DNA of 6,072 bases from an uncultured Lachnospiraceae bacterium (GTDB taxonomy: Bacteria; Bacillota; Clostridia; Lachnospirales; Lachnospiraceae): assembly GCA_905236585.1 (NCBI GenBank), contig CAJOQZ010000134.1:1-6072 (forward strand), given 5' to 3'. This document shows, one piece after another, positions 1-5,055 of the stretch; within the stretch, counting starts at the first letter, position 1, and each line of letters opens with the position of its first letter. The notes under the pieces were generated by a model. It searched no databases, was not told the DNA's origin, and was given only the letters and a program-made list of their open reading frames with translations. Made by a program: the position numbers and the translations under genes.

Positions 1-36
1 CCGTAGATTTCTGAGTTGCCTTTCAATGCAGCACGT

Positions 37-65
37 ATTTTACCATATATCCACTATGTTCTTTT
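37..65 (-). promoter_or_regulatory. Weak candidate leftward promoter
   Basis: Read leftwards there is a TAAAAT -10-like hexamer (37-42) preceded by TGG (43-45), which resembles an extended -10 element. The -35 position at 17-bp spacing (60-65) reads AAAAGA and is poor. If real, it would drive a gene lying left of the window. It may equally be a chance AT-rich match, so confidence is low. Apart from this, positions 1-96 show nothing I can name. Confidence 0.22.
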
Positions 66-96
66 TCGCTTAACTAAATGACATTGGTTCACGATG

Positions 97-173
97 CAAC
101 CGCTCACTGTCTCCGTTCCACTTCGGTCGGCGCAGAGCAATCGTCCGCCGGACGATTTGCGCCTGAGCGGTTG
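97..173. repeat. Nested imperfect hairpin (palindrome array, unit 1)
   Basis: The outer arms are an exact 10-bp inverted repeat: CAACCGCTCA (97-106) and TGAGCGGTTG (164-173). Inside, GGCGCA (129-134) pairs with TGCGCC (158-163), and AATCGTCC (139-146) pairs with GGACGATT (150-157) around a 3-nt GCC loop. The left strand carries a 4-nt GAGC bulge (135-138) and a 22-nt side loop (107-128). The structure is GC-rich and should be stable as RNA on either strand or as a DNA cruciform. No T-run follows on either strand, so it is not a standard intrinsic terminator. Function is unknown. Confidence 0.75.
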
Positions 174-185
174 ACGAGCCGTCAA
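171..185. repeat. Small hairpin (palindrome array, unit 1b)
   Basis: TTGACG (171-176) and CGTCAA (180-185) form a 6-bp stem around a 3-nt AGC loop. Its first three bases are the last three of the preceding nested hairpin, so the two structures would compete for those bases. An isolated 6-bp stem could be chance; its place inside a dense run of inverted repeats is why it is listed. Confidence 0.45.
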
Positions 186-199
186 ACTGTAATTTTCGT

Positions 200-241
200 G
201 TCACATCGGCTCTTTCAATGGCGATAGCCAGCCGATGTGAC
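200..241. repeat. Perfect 12-bp-arm hairpin (palindrome array, unit 2)
   Basis: The arms GTCACATCGGCT (200-211) and AGCCGATGTGAC (230-241) are exact reverse complements separated by 18 nt. Within the loop, TGGC (219-222) can pair with GCCA (227-230), sharing one base with the right arm. No T-run follows on the plus strand because the next hairpin starts at the very next base. On the minus strand the arm is followed only by ACGAAAATTAC, a poor terminator tail. It is a strong inverted repeat of unknown role. Confidence 0.8.
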
Positions 242-300
242 GTTACCATTCACGGATTTATCTAAGACGAAAGGCAATCGGTTAGTTCGTGAATGGTAAC
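242..300. repeat. Perfect 13-bp-arm hairpin (palindrome array, unit 3)
   Basis: The arms GTTACCATTCACG (242-254) and CGTGAATGGTAAC (288-300) are exact reverse complements with a 33-nt loop. The unit directly abuts the preceding hairpin with no spacer. The right arm can also fold locally: TGAATG (290-295) pairs with CATTCA (300-305) around GTAA, which excludes the long stem. Two mutually exclusive folds are therefore possible. No gene overlaps it and its function is unknown. Confidence 0.8.
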
Positions 301-320
301 ATTCATTTTCATCCCATCTC

Positions 321-396
321 GCCTTTGGAACAAACAAATCTTAAATGTTCGACGGCAATAATGCCTTGTCCTCACACGGGGATTGTATATTCTCAA
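321..396. repeat. Dispersed ~76-bp repeat, copy 1 (eroded)
   Basis: Positions 321-377 match 3725-3781 at about 49 of 57 positions without gaps, and the similarity continues with one gap to a shared TTCTCAA end (390-396). The left arm and central part (GTTCGACGGCA and CCTCACAC blocks) are well conserved. The right arm, a near-perfect complement of the left arm in copy 2, has diverged here, so the long stem is largely lost. The right end overlaps the dusB stop codon (393-395). It lies in the same orientation as copy 2. It is probably a small non-autonomous repeat family. Confidence 0.75.
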
Positions 397-1382
397 TGCC
401 GCAGTTCCTTTAACACCTCTCCCAAATCCTCATACGTCTCCACTTCGTTCAATCTCCCGCGAAGCCGCGCCGCGCCCGGTATGCCGGTCATATACCAAGC
501 CGCGTGTTTGCGCATCTCGCGCATTGCGACATACTCGCCTTTATATTCGATCTGCATCTTCGCCTGTCGCAGTATCGTTTCGCATATGGTTTCCATCGGC
601 GGCTTCGCGTCCGTTTTTTCTCCCGTAAAATCGTTCAATATCCTCGAAAATATCCACGGATCTCCCTGCGCCGCCCGGGCGATCATATACCCGTCGCAAG
701 CGGTTTTCTCATACATCTTTTTCACATCTTCTGCGCCGCCGATGTCACCGTTTCCGATCACGGGGATTCTTACCGCTTCCTTTACCTTTCGAATAATCTC
801 CCAGTCCGCTTTGCCCGAATAGTACTCTTCCCGCGTTCTGCCGTGCACCGTGACCGCCGCCGCGCCGCTTTCCTGCGCGATATGCGCCAGTTCCACCGCG
901 TTCTCATGCGCCGCGTCAAACCCTTTGCGGATCTTCACCGTCACCGGCTTTTTTATCGCCCGCACGACGCTATCTATGATCTCTCCCGCCAGCCGCGGGT
1001 TTTTCATCAATGCCGACCCATCGCCGTTATTCACCACCTTCGGCACCGGACAGCCCATGTTGATATCCAGTATCTCAAAATCCCTCTCCTCGATCGCCTT
1101 TGCCATTTCGCTCATGCACGCCGGATCGGAGCCGAACATCTGCAGACTGACGGGATGCTCTGTTTCATAGGTAAACATCAGCCGCTCTGTTTTTTTATTT
1201 TTATAATACAGCGCCTTTGCGGAGATCATCTCCATGCAGACCAATCCGGCTCCCTGCTCATGGCATAGCAGCCGAAACGGAGCGTCGCAGACCCCCGCCA
1301 TCGGTCCTAAGATCAGATTGTTTTTTAAGGTGACATTCCCGATGGTCAGTTCATGGATGGGCGAACTCATTCGTCTTCTCAT
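393..1382 (-). CDS. dusB: tRNA-dihydrouridine synthase B
   Basis: A flavin enzyme of the DusB/NifR3 family that reduces specific uridines in the tRNA D-loop to dihydrouridine in the cytoplasm, using FMN and NAD(P)H. The 329-residue product shows an FMN-binding TIM barrel followed by a helical tRNA-binding domain. Visible motifs are GPMAGVCDAPFR (26-37), NMGCPVPKV with catalytic Cys111, KIRKGF (150-155), VHGRTR (179-184), IGNGDI (209-214), ARAAQGDPWIF (about 235-245) and MRKHAAWY (290-297). I chose the ATG at 1382 because an AGGA ribosome site lies 7 nt upstream. The frame is open back to 1478, but those 32 residues are outside the family consensus. It is the last gene of the argF-birA-DUF6145 operon, 125 nt after its neighbour. 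Its stop codon falls in the end of a dispersed repeat. The assignment is firm; exact target positions in tRNA are inferred from the family. Confidence 0.95.
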   Translation of the reverse strand: MRRRMSSPIHELTIGNVTLKNNLILGPMAGVCDAPFRLLCHEQGAGLVCMEMISAKALYYKNKKTERLMFTYETEHPVSLQMFGSDPACMSEMAKAIEERDFEILDINMGCPVPKVVNNGDGSALMKNPRLAGEIIDSVVRAIKKPVTVKIRKGFDAAHENAVELAHIAQESGAAAVTVHGRTREEYYSGKADWEIIRKVKEAVRIPVIGNGDIGGAEDVKKMYEKTACDGYMIARAAQGDPWIFSRILNDFTGEKTDAKPPMETICETILRQAKMQIEYKGEYVAMREMRKHAAWYMTGIPGAARLRGRLNEVETYEDLGEVLKELRH

Positions 1383-1405
1383 AAATAAATCCTGTGGTAC
1401 TTTTT

Positions 1406-1429
1406 TCAGCGCGAAGCATTTACCGCTGA
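1406..1429. repeat. Short inverted repeat upstream of dusB
   Basis: TCAGCG (1406-1411) and CGCTGA (1424-1429) form a 6-bp stem with a 12-nt loop, just upstream of the dusB ribosome site in the 125-nt gap. As leftward mRNA, the stem is followed by a run of A, not U, so it is not a terminator. It could be a minor leader structure or chance. Confidence 0.3.
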
Positions 1430-1499
1430 GCGACTGCCTCTCAAATGAAAACAGCCAATGCCGCACCGATATTTCCATGCCGACAGGCTTCGGGCGGCA

Positions 1500-1527
1500 T
1501 TAACTGTTCAGTCTGCTGAACAGTTAA
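1500..1527. repeat. Perfect 12-bp palindromic hairpin over the DUF6145-like stop codon
   Basis: TTAACTGTTCAG (1500-1511) and CTGAACAGTTAA (1516-1527) are exact reverse complements around a 4-nt TCTG loop. In the leftward mRNA the hairpin covers the last codons and the TGA stop (1508-1510) of the DUF6145-like gene. No U-run follows, so it is not a normal intrinsic terminator. It may mark an RNA-processing or stability element between that gene and dusB, or a protein-binding palindrome. Confidence 0.75.
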
Positions 1528-1834
1528 AGATCCGATAATACATTTCCAGTGCTTCAAAAAGTTCTCCTTTTTCACGCCGCATCGCTTTTACTTTCAGCGC
1601 ACTTCCAATCTCGTCAAAAAGGATGTCCTCTTCCTCTGCGTCCGCGCAAATCTCTAACGTGCCGTCCTCGTCAAACACCAGTTGTATCGTGCCGCCGACT
1701 TCCTCCGTATAAAGGACGCACATTATCTTAAGTTCCTCTTTGATCCCTTCGGGCAGCCCGTCAAAAATGTCATTCAGATAATACTTTTTCGTATAAGCGC
1801 TTGCTCCGCAAAGCACGGTTTCTTCATCATACAT
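1508..1834 (-). CDS. Small acidic conserved protein, DUF6145-like
   Basis: A 108-residue soluble protein without signal peptide or membrane segment. I recall it as resembling DUF6145, a family of unknown function in Lachnospiraceae, but cannot verify this here. Blocks that look conserved are LCGASAY (8-14), LPEGIKEELK (27-36), CVLYTEEVGG (39-48), a strand with DEDGTLEI (55-62) and a long acidic segment EEEDILFDEIGSALK (67-81) followed by a charged helix. It begins inside birA (8-nt overlap); an AGAGGA ribosome site about 10 nt before the ATG lies in the last birA codons, so translational coupling is likely. The C-terminus (NCSAD) and stop are encoded within a perfect 12-bp palindrome. No catalytic motif is visible. 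Position between birA and dusB is the only functional hint, and I assign no function. Confidence 0.85.
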   Translation of the reverse strand: MYDEETVLCGASAYTKKYYLNDIFDGLPEGIKEELKIMCVLYTEEVGGTIQLVFDEDGTLEICADAEEEDILFDEIGSALKVKAMRREKGELFEALEMYYRIFNCSAD

Positions 1835-2597
1835 ATCCCATGATTCCTCTTACGCTCACTTCCCCCGAATCGACCGCCCGCACCGCTCCGCCATCCGTTC
1901 GGACGCTAAGCCTCCCTGCTTCGTCGATTCCCAGCGCCGTCCCTTCATATGCGCCCTTCGGGTCTAATATCCTGCAGCGTCTTCCCCTGTTTATAAGCCG
2001 TTCGTTGTAGCGTTCCATAACAAACGCCAGATCCTTTTTTCGGACAAACCGCTCATAATATCCGGTAAAATTCCGCCAGAGTGTTTCCGTCAATTCTTTG
2101 CGCCCTCTCATGCGGCCATCCGCTTTGCTTTGCGTCAACGCAAGATATACGCTTGTCGCGATATCGGCGATTTCCGGCGGAAAGTTTCGCTGATGCACAT
2201 TGATCCCGATCCCGATAATCACCGCACGTCTTCCATCTTTCGTCCAAATCTGCTCGGTCAGGATGCCGCTGACCTTTTTTTGAAAAAGCAGGACGTCGTT
2301 CACCCATTTGATCTGTGCCGGTATGCCGCAGCACTCCTCAATCGCATCGCAAACCGCAAGCGCAGCAAGCGGCGTCAAAAGCGCGCTCTGTGCCGGGGTA
2401 AGATCCTCCGGGAACAAAAGCAGACTCGTTGCGACCGAATCGTTTTGCGGCGTCTCCCATGTATGTCCGCTCCGCCCCCGCCCGGCGGTCTGCCGTCCCG
2501 CGGAATATACCGTTCCCTGCGGCGCATTTTCCGCCGCTTTTTTTAACTGCGTATTCGTCGAATCAACTTCGTCAAAATAGTGGTAGATCAGTTCCAT
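1827..2597 (-). CDS. birA: Biotin--[acetyl-CoA-carboxylase] ligase, catalytic form without repressor domain
   Basis: Activates biotin with ATP to biotinyl-5'-AMP and transfers it to the target lysine of biotin carrier proteins such as that of acetyl-CoA carboxylase. The 256-residue product starts directly with the catalytic domain (YHYFDEVDSTN, 5-15). It contains the biotinyl-AMP loop GRGRSG (39-44), KWVND (97-101, a KWPND variant), GILTE (111-115) and GIGINV (129-134), and ends in the small beta-barrel domain (about 205-250). The N-terminal helix-turn-helix of bifunctional BirA (about 320 residues) is absent, so it should not be a DNA-binding repressor. It starts 3 nt after the argF stop with no strong ribosome site of its own, suggesting coupling to argF translation, and overlaps the next gene by 8 nt. 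Confidence 0.95.
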   Translation of the reverse strand: MELIYHYFDEVDSTNTQLKKAAENAPQGTVYSAGRQTAGRGRSGHTWETPQNDSVATSLLLFPEDLTPAQSALLTPLAALAVCDAIEECCGIPAQIKWVNDVLLFQKKVSGILTEQIWTKDGRRAVIIGIGINVHQRNFPPEIADIATSVYLALTQSKADGRMRGRKELTETLWRNFTGYYERFVRKKDLAFVMERYNERLINRGRRCRILDPKGAYEGTALGIDEAGRLSVRTDGGAVRAVDSGEVSVRGIMGYV

Positions 2598-2600
2598 GAT

Positions 2601-3590
2601 TTATCGCGGCATGGTCGCGTAGATCACCGCTTTTATCGTATGCATCCGGTTCTCCGCCTCTTCGAACACCACCGAATGCGCCCCTTCGAACACCTCGTCG
2701 GTCACTTCCATTTCCGTAAGACCGAACTTGTCATGGATTTCTTTTCCGACCGTCGTATTTAAGTCATGGAACGCCGGGAGGCAGTGCATGAAGATGACGC
2801 TGCTCTTGGCGTAGGAAAGCGCTTTCGCATTCACCTGGTACGGCTTTAAAATTTTGATCCGTTCTTCCCATACCTCCTCCGGTTCGCCCATCGACACCCA
2901 AACGTCCGTATAGATAACGTCCGCATCCTTACAGCCCTCCTCGACGCTTTCGGTCAATGTCACCGATCCGCCCGCTTTTGCCGCCTCATCTTTTGCGTAC
3001 GCCACGAGTTCTTTGTCAGGAAAATACGCCGCGTTCGTACACGCGACAAAATGCATCCCGAGTTTCGCACAGGTAACCATTAAGGAATTTCCCATATTGT
3101 AACGGGCGTCTCCCATATAAACGAATTTTATGCCTGCCAGTTTCCCTAAATGTTCGCGTATCGTCAGCATATCCGCGATCATCTGCGTCGGGTGCGCTTC
3201 ATTCGTCAGCCCGTTCCACACCGGAACCCCGGCATATTTTGCCAGTTCCTCTACGATCTCCTGCCCGTATCCCCGGTATTCTATGCCGTCATACATCCGC
3301 CCCAGAACCCGCGCCGTATCGGCGATGCTTTCTTTTTTCCCGATCTGCGAACCGGCCGGATCGAGATAAGTGACTCTCATCCCCAGATCATACGCCGCCA
3401 CTTCAAATGAACAGCGTGTCCGGGTCGATGTTTTTTCAAAAATCAGTGCGATATTCTTTCCCCGCAGTTCATCATGCGCCACGCCGTTTTTCTTCTTCTC
3501 TTTCAACTCTGCGGCAAGATCCACAAGATATGTGATCTCTTCCGCCGTAAAGTCCTTCATTTTCAAAAAATTTCTTCCCTGTAAATTCAT
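2601..3590 (-). CDS. argF: Ornithine carbamoyltransferase
   Basis: Cytoplasmic enzyme condensing carbamoyl phosphate and ornithine to citrulline, or running the reverse reaction in catabolic versions. At 329 residues it is full length. The carbamoyl-phosphate site STRTR is at 55-59, HPTQ at 133-136, the ornithine-binding SMG loop (DVWVSMGE) at 229-236 and the catalytic HCLP at 269-272. The C-terminal pattern HCLPAFHD...MEVTDEVFEG resembles the E. coli ArgF/ArgI and ArcB group more than the shorter B. subtilis ArgF. No other arginine gene (arginine deiminase, carbamate kinase, argininosuccinate genes) is in the window, so anabolic versus catabolic direction is open and the symbol is provisional (arcB is the alternative). 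The ATG at 3590 has an AAGGAG site 10 nt upstream. It is the first gene of the leftward operon, behind a good promoter at 3682-3710. Confidence 0.93.
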   Translation of the reverse strand: MNLQGRNFLKMKDFTAEEITYLVDLAAELKEKKKNGVAHDELRGKNIALIFEKTSTRTRCSFEVAAYDLGMRVTYLDPAGSQIGKKESIADTARVLGRMYDGIEYRGYGQEIVEELAKYAGVPVWNGLTNEAHPTQMIADMLTIREHLGKLAGIKFVYMGDARYNMGNSLMVTCAKLGMHFVACTNAAYFPDKELVAYAKDEAAKAGGSVTLTESVEEGCKDADVIYTDVWVSMGEPEEVWEERIKILKPYQVNAKALSYAKSSVIFMHCLPAFHDLNTTVGKEIHDKFGLTEMEVTDEVFEGAHSVVFEEAENRMHTIKAVIYATMPR

Positions 3591-3641
3591 CCCCGAAACA
3601 CTCCTTTTCTCTCTATCGTCCCTTCTGCCTCACAAGCCGCC

Positions 3642-3662
3642 ACCGTACATGAAATGTATGGT
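3642..3662. repeat. Small hairpin in the argF 5' untranslated region
   Basis: ACCGTACAT (3642-3650) and ATGTATGGT (3654-3662) form a 9-bp stem around a 3-nt loop. One pair is imperfect: a G-U wobble in plus-strand RNA, an A-C mismatch in the argF mRNA. It lies in the roughly 85-nt argF leader expected from the promoter at 3682-3710. It is too small for a known riboswitch or T-box and has no terminator tail. It may be a modest leader stem or a DNA-level palindrome. Confidence 0.4.
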
Positions 3663-3668
3663 TCGATG

Positions 3669-3696
3669 TGAATGATTTACGATTTTATCATATTCA
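3669..3696. promoter_or_regulatory. Possible operator: TGAAT inverted half-sites around the argF -10
   Basis: TGAAT (3669-3673) and ATTCA (3692-3696) are inverted half-sites flanking the argF -10 hexamer. ArgR/AhrC arginine-repressor boxes are built from TGAAT-type half-sites, so arginine-responsive control is plausible. Against this, the 18-nt spacing is much wider than the short spacing within a standard ARG box. It could be a degenerate two-box operator or coincidence. Confidence 0.28.
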
Positions 3697-3710
3697 TTAA
3701 GCAAATACAA
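3682..3710 (-). promoter_or_regulatory. Promoter of the argF-birA-DUF6145-dusB operon
   Basis: Read leftwards: -35 TTGTAT (3705-3710), a 17-bp spacer, and -10 TAAAAT (3682-3687). A TGA immediately before the -10 matches the extended -10 (TGn) element. This fits a housekeeping sigma-A promoter. Transcription would begin near 3675, giving a leader of about 85 nt. It is the only good leftward promoter I see ahead of the operon. Confidence 0.65.
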
Positions 3711-3724
3711 ATGCTGAGTATATT

Positions 3725-3801
3725 GCCTTAGGAACAAACAAATCTTAAGTGTTCGACGGCAGGTATGTCTTAACCTCACACTTAAGATTATTTGTTCTCA
3801 A
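3725..3801. repeat. Dispersed ~76-bp repeat, copy 2 (intact long hairpin)
   Basis: This is the counterpart of the copy at 321-396. Its ends form a long inverted repeat: the left arm 3732-3752 pairs with the right arm 3778-3797 over about 20 bp, with one mismatch and one unpaired base. Each arm contains the palindrome CTTAAG. The loop (3753-3777) is short and conserved with copy 1. It sits between the divergent argF and murG promoters and overlaps neither. No T-run follows on either strand, so a terminator role is unlikely. The compact palindromic form in two intergenic sites suggests a miniature non-autonomous repeat or a small structured element; no clear target-site duplication is seen. Confidence 0.78.
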
Positions 3802-3834
3802 CACAAAATTTGATTTCCAAGTTTACTATCAGAT

Positions 3835-3863
3835 TTGTTTTTTCCGCACGAATGCCTTATAAT
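3835..3863 (+). promoter_or_regulatory. Promoter of murG
   Basis: A perfect TATAAT -10 (3858-3863) lies 17 bp after TTGTTT (3835-3840), which keeps the TTG of the -35 consensus. Transcription would start near 3870, leaving a leader of about 40 nt before the murG ATG. A second match, TTGACA (3872-3877), 17 bp and TATTAA (3895-3900), lies downstream. It would start transcription at about the ribosome site, so it is less likely to give translatable message. Confidence 0.68.
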
Positions 3864-3911
3864 AGGCTGCGTTGACATCTGTTTTTTTAGATTGTATTAA
3901 GGAAAAAGAAA

Positions 3912-4979
3912 ATGATGCGAATTGTATTGACCGGCGGCGGTACTGCCGGACATGTTACCCCGAATCTTGCTCTGCTTCCGGCGCTGCGCGACGCCGGTTT
4001 TGACGTCAGTTATATCGGCTCCTATGAGGGCATTGAAAAGCAGTTGATCAAGGACGCCCGCATCCCGTACTATCCGATCGCTTCCGGCAAACTGCGCCGC
4101 TACTTCGACTGGAAGAATTTCTCCGATCCCTTCCGCGTCATCAAAGGGTACGGTCAGGCGCGGCATCTGTTAAAGCATTTGAAGCCGGACGTCGTTTTTT
4201 CCAAAGGCGGGTTCGTATCGGTTCCGGTCGTTTTGGCGGCGAAGGGGCTCCATATCCCCGCGATCATCCATGAGTCGGACATGACGCCGGGGCTTGCGAA
4301 TAAAATCGCCATCCGCGGCGCGACCAAGGTATGCTGCAACTTCCCTGAAACGCTGCAGTATCTGCCGAAAGATAAAGCCGTCCTGACCGGATGCCCGATT
4401 CGCGAAGAACTGCTCCACGGCGACAAGGACAGCGCCCTTGCCTCCCTCGGCTTTACAGCCGAAAAGCCGGTTTTGATGATTATGGGCGGAAGCATCGGCT
4501 CCGTCTTTATCAACAATGCGGTTCGCGGCGCGTTGGACGATCTGCTGCAAACGTTCCAGATCATCCACCTCTGCGGAAAAGGCAACCTCGCCCCCGAACT
4601 GGACGGCACGCCCGGCTATCGCCAATTTGAATATGTAAGCGATGCGCTCCCGGATTATTTTGCCGCGGCGGATCTTTTGCTTTCCCGCGCCGGCGCCAAT
4701 GCCATCTGCGAAATCCTCGCCTTGCAAAAACCGAACATCCTCGTTCCCCTCTCCTTAAACGCAAGCCGCGGGGATCAGATCCTAAACGCCAAGTCTTTCG
4801 AAAAACAGGGATTCTCCTATTACATGGAAGAAGAAACCGTCACACGGGACACGCTGCTTGAAGCCGTGCTTTATGTTCATTCCCACGCGGATATGTACAT
4901 CTCGGCAATGAAAGAAAGCCGTATGCAAAACAGCGTCGATATCATAGTTTCTCTGTTAAAAGAGGCGGCAAAGGTTTGA
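3912..4979 (+). CDS. murG: UDP-GlcNAc--MurNAc-(pentapeptide)-PP-undecaprenol GlcNAc transferase
   Basis: Family GT28 glycosyltransferase on the inner face of the membrane. It adds GlcNAc from UDP-GlcNAc to lipid I, making lipid II for peptidoglycan. The 355-residue length is typical. The N-domain has the glycine-rich loop TGGGTAGHVTPN (7-18), FSKGGFVSVPV (96-106) and HESDMTPGLANK (120-131). The C-domain has MGGSIGS (191-197), RAGANAICE (259-267, with the UDP-GlcNAc-binding glutamate) and DQILNA (288-293). The start at 3912 follows an AAGGA ribosome site by 8 nt; a second ATG at 3915 is possible. It is monocistronic, with its own promoter and terminator, and none of the usual dcw neighbours (mraY, murD, ftsW) is beside it. 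It may be the only MurG or a second paralogue; the window cannot tell. Confidence 0.93.
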   Translation: MMRIVLTGGGTAGHVTPNLALLPALRDAGFDVSYIGSYEGIEKQLIKDARIPYYPIASGKLRRYFDWKNFSDPFRVIKGYGQARHLLKHLKPDVVFSKGGFVSVPVVLAAKGLHIPAIIHESDMTPGLANKIAIRGATKVCCNFPETLQYLPKDKAVLTGCPIREELLHGDKDSALASLGFTAEKPVLMIMGGSIGSVFINNAVRGALDDLLQTFQIIHLCGKGNLAPELDGTPGYRQFEYVSDALPDYFAAADLLLSRAGANAICEILALQKPNILVPLSLNASRGDQILNAKSFEKQGFSYYMEEETVTRDTLLEAVLYVHSHADMYISAMKESRMQNSVDIIVSLLKEAAKV

Positions 4980-5012
4980 AACGGCTTCGATACTTAGGAA
5001 TTGTTACATCAA

Positions 5013-5051
5013 AAAAAGCAGGGCGGCTTACCGCAACCTGCTTTTTGTTTT
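5013..5051. terminator. Bidirectional intrinsic terminator between murG and the HIT gene
   Basis: AAAAAGCAGG (5013-5022) pairs with CCTGCTTTTT (5037-5046). An inner GCGG (5023-5026) pairs with CCGC (5031-5034) around a CTTA loop, leaving an AA bulge (5035-5036). On the plus strand the T-rich tail runs to 5051 and would end murG transcripts. On the minus strand the A-run (5011-5017) becomes the U-tract that would end the HIT transcript. It fits two convergent genes sharing one terminator. Confidence 0.92.
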
Positions 5052-5055
5052 CATA

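Noticed and set aside
97..300. Integron attC-type or CRISPR array
   Set aside because: The hairpin ends do not give the RYYYAAC/GTTRRRY core pair of attC sites, the units share no sequence with each other, and there is no regular repeat-spacer pattern, integrase or cas gene.
97..300. Intrinsic terminators downstream of dusB
   Set aside because: The stems are strong, but none is followed by a proper T-run on either strand. The best tails are ATTCATTTTC after 300 on the plus strand and ACGAAAATTAC after the 200-241 hairpin on the minus strand, both weak.
289..822. Plus-strand open frame of 177 codons
   Set aside because: It lies mostly antisense to dusB, its translation resembles no family, and it has no ribosome site; it is a shadow frame.
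504..1268. Plus-strand open frame of 254 codons
   Set aside because: It is wholly antisense to dusB and rich in Arg, His and Leu as expected of an antisense shadow; the opposite strand has every DusB motif.
1383..1478. 32-residue N-terminal extension of DusB
   Set aside because: The ATG at 1382 has a good AGGA site at 7-nt spacing and the DusB alignment begins just after it; the extension lacks family-like sequence.
1827..2597. Bifunctional BirA repressor
   Set aside because: At 256 residues the protein starts directly at the catalytic domain and lacks the N-terminal helix-turn-helix.
3591..3720. T-box or riboswitch in the argF leader
   Set aside because: The predicted leader is only about 85 nt with one 9-bp stem and no terminator/antiterminator pair or T-box motif.
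3872..3900. TTGACA-17-TATTAA as the main murG promoter
   Set aside because: The -10 overlaps the ribosome site and transcription would begin nearly at the start codon, leaving no site for ribosome binding; the upstream TTGTTT-17-TATAAT fits better.
4170..4727. Minus-strand open frame of 185 codons
   Set aside because: It is antisense to murG, whose full motif set is on the plus strand; the translation looks like low-complexity shadow sequence.
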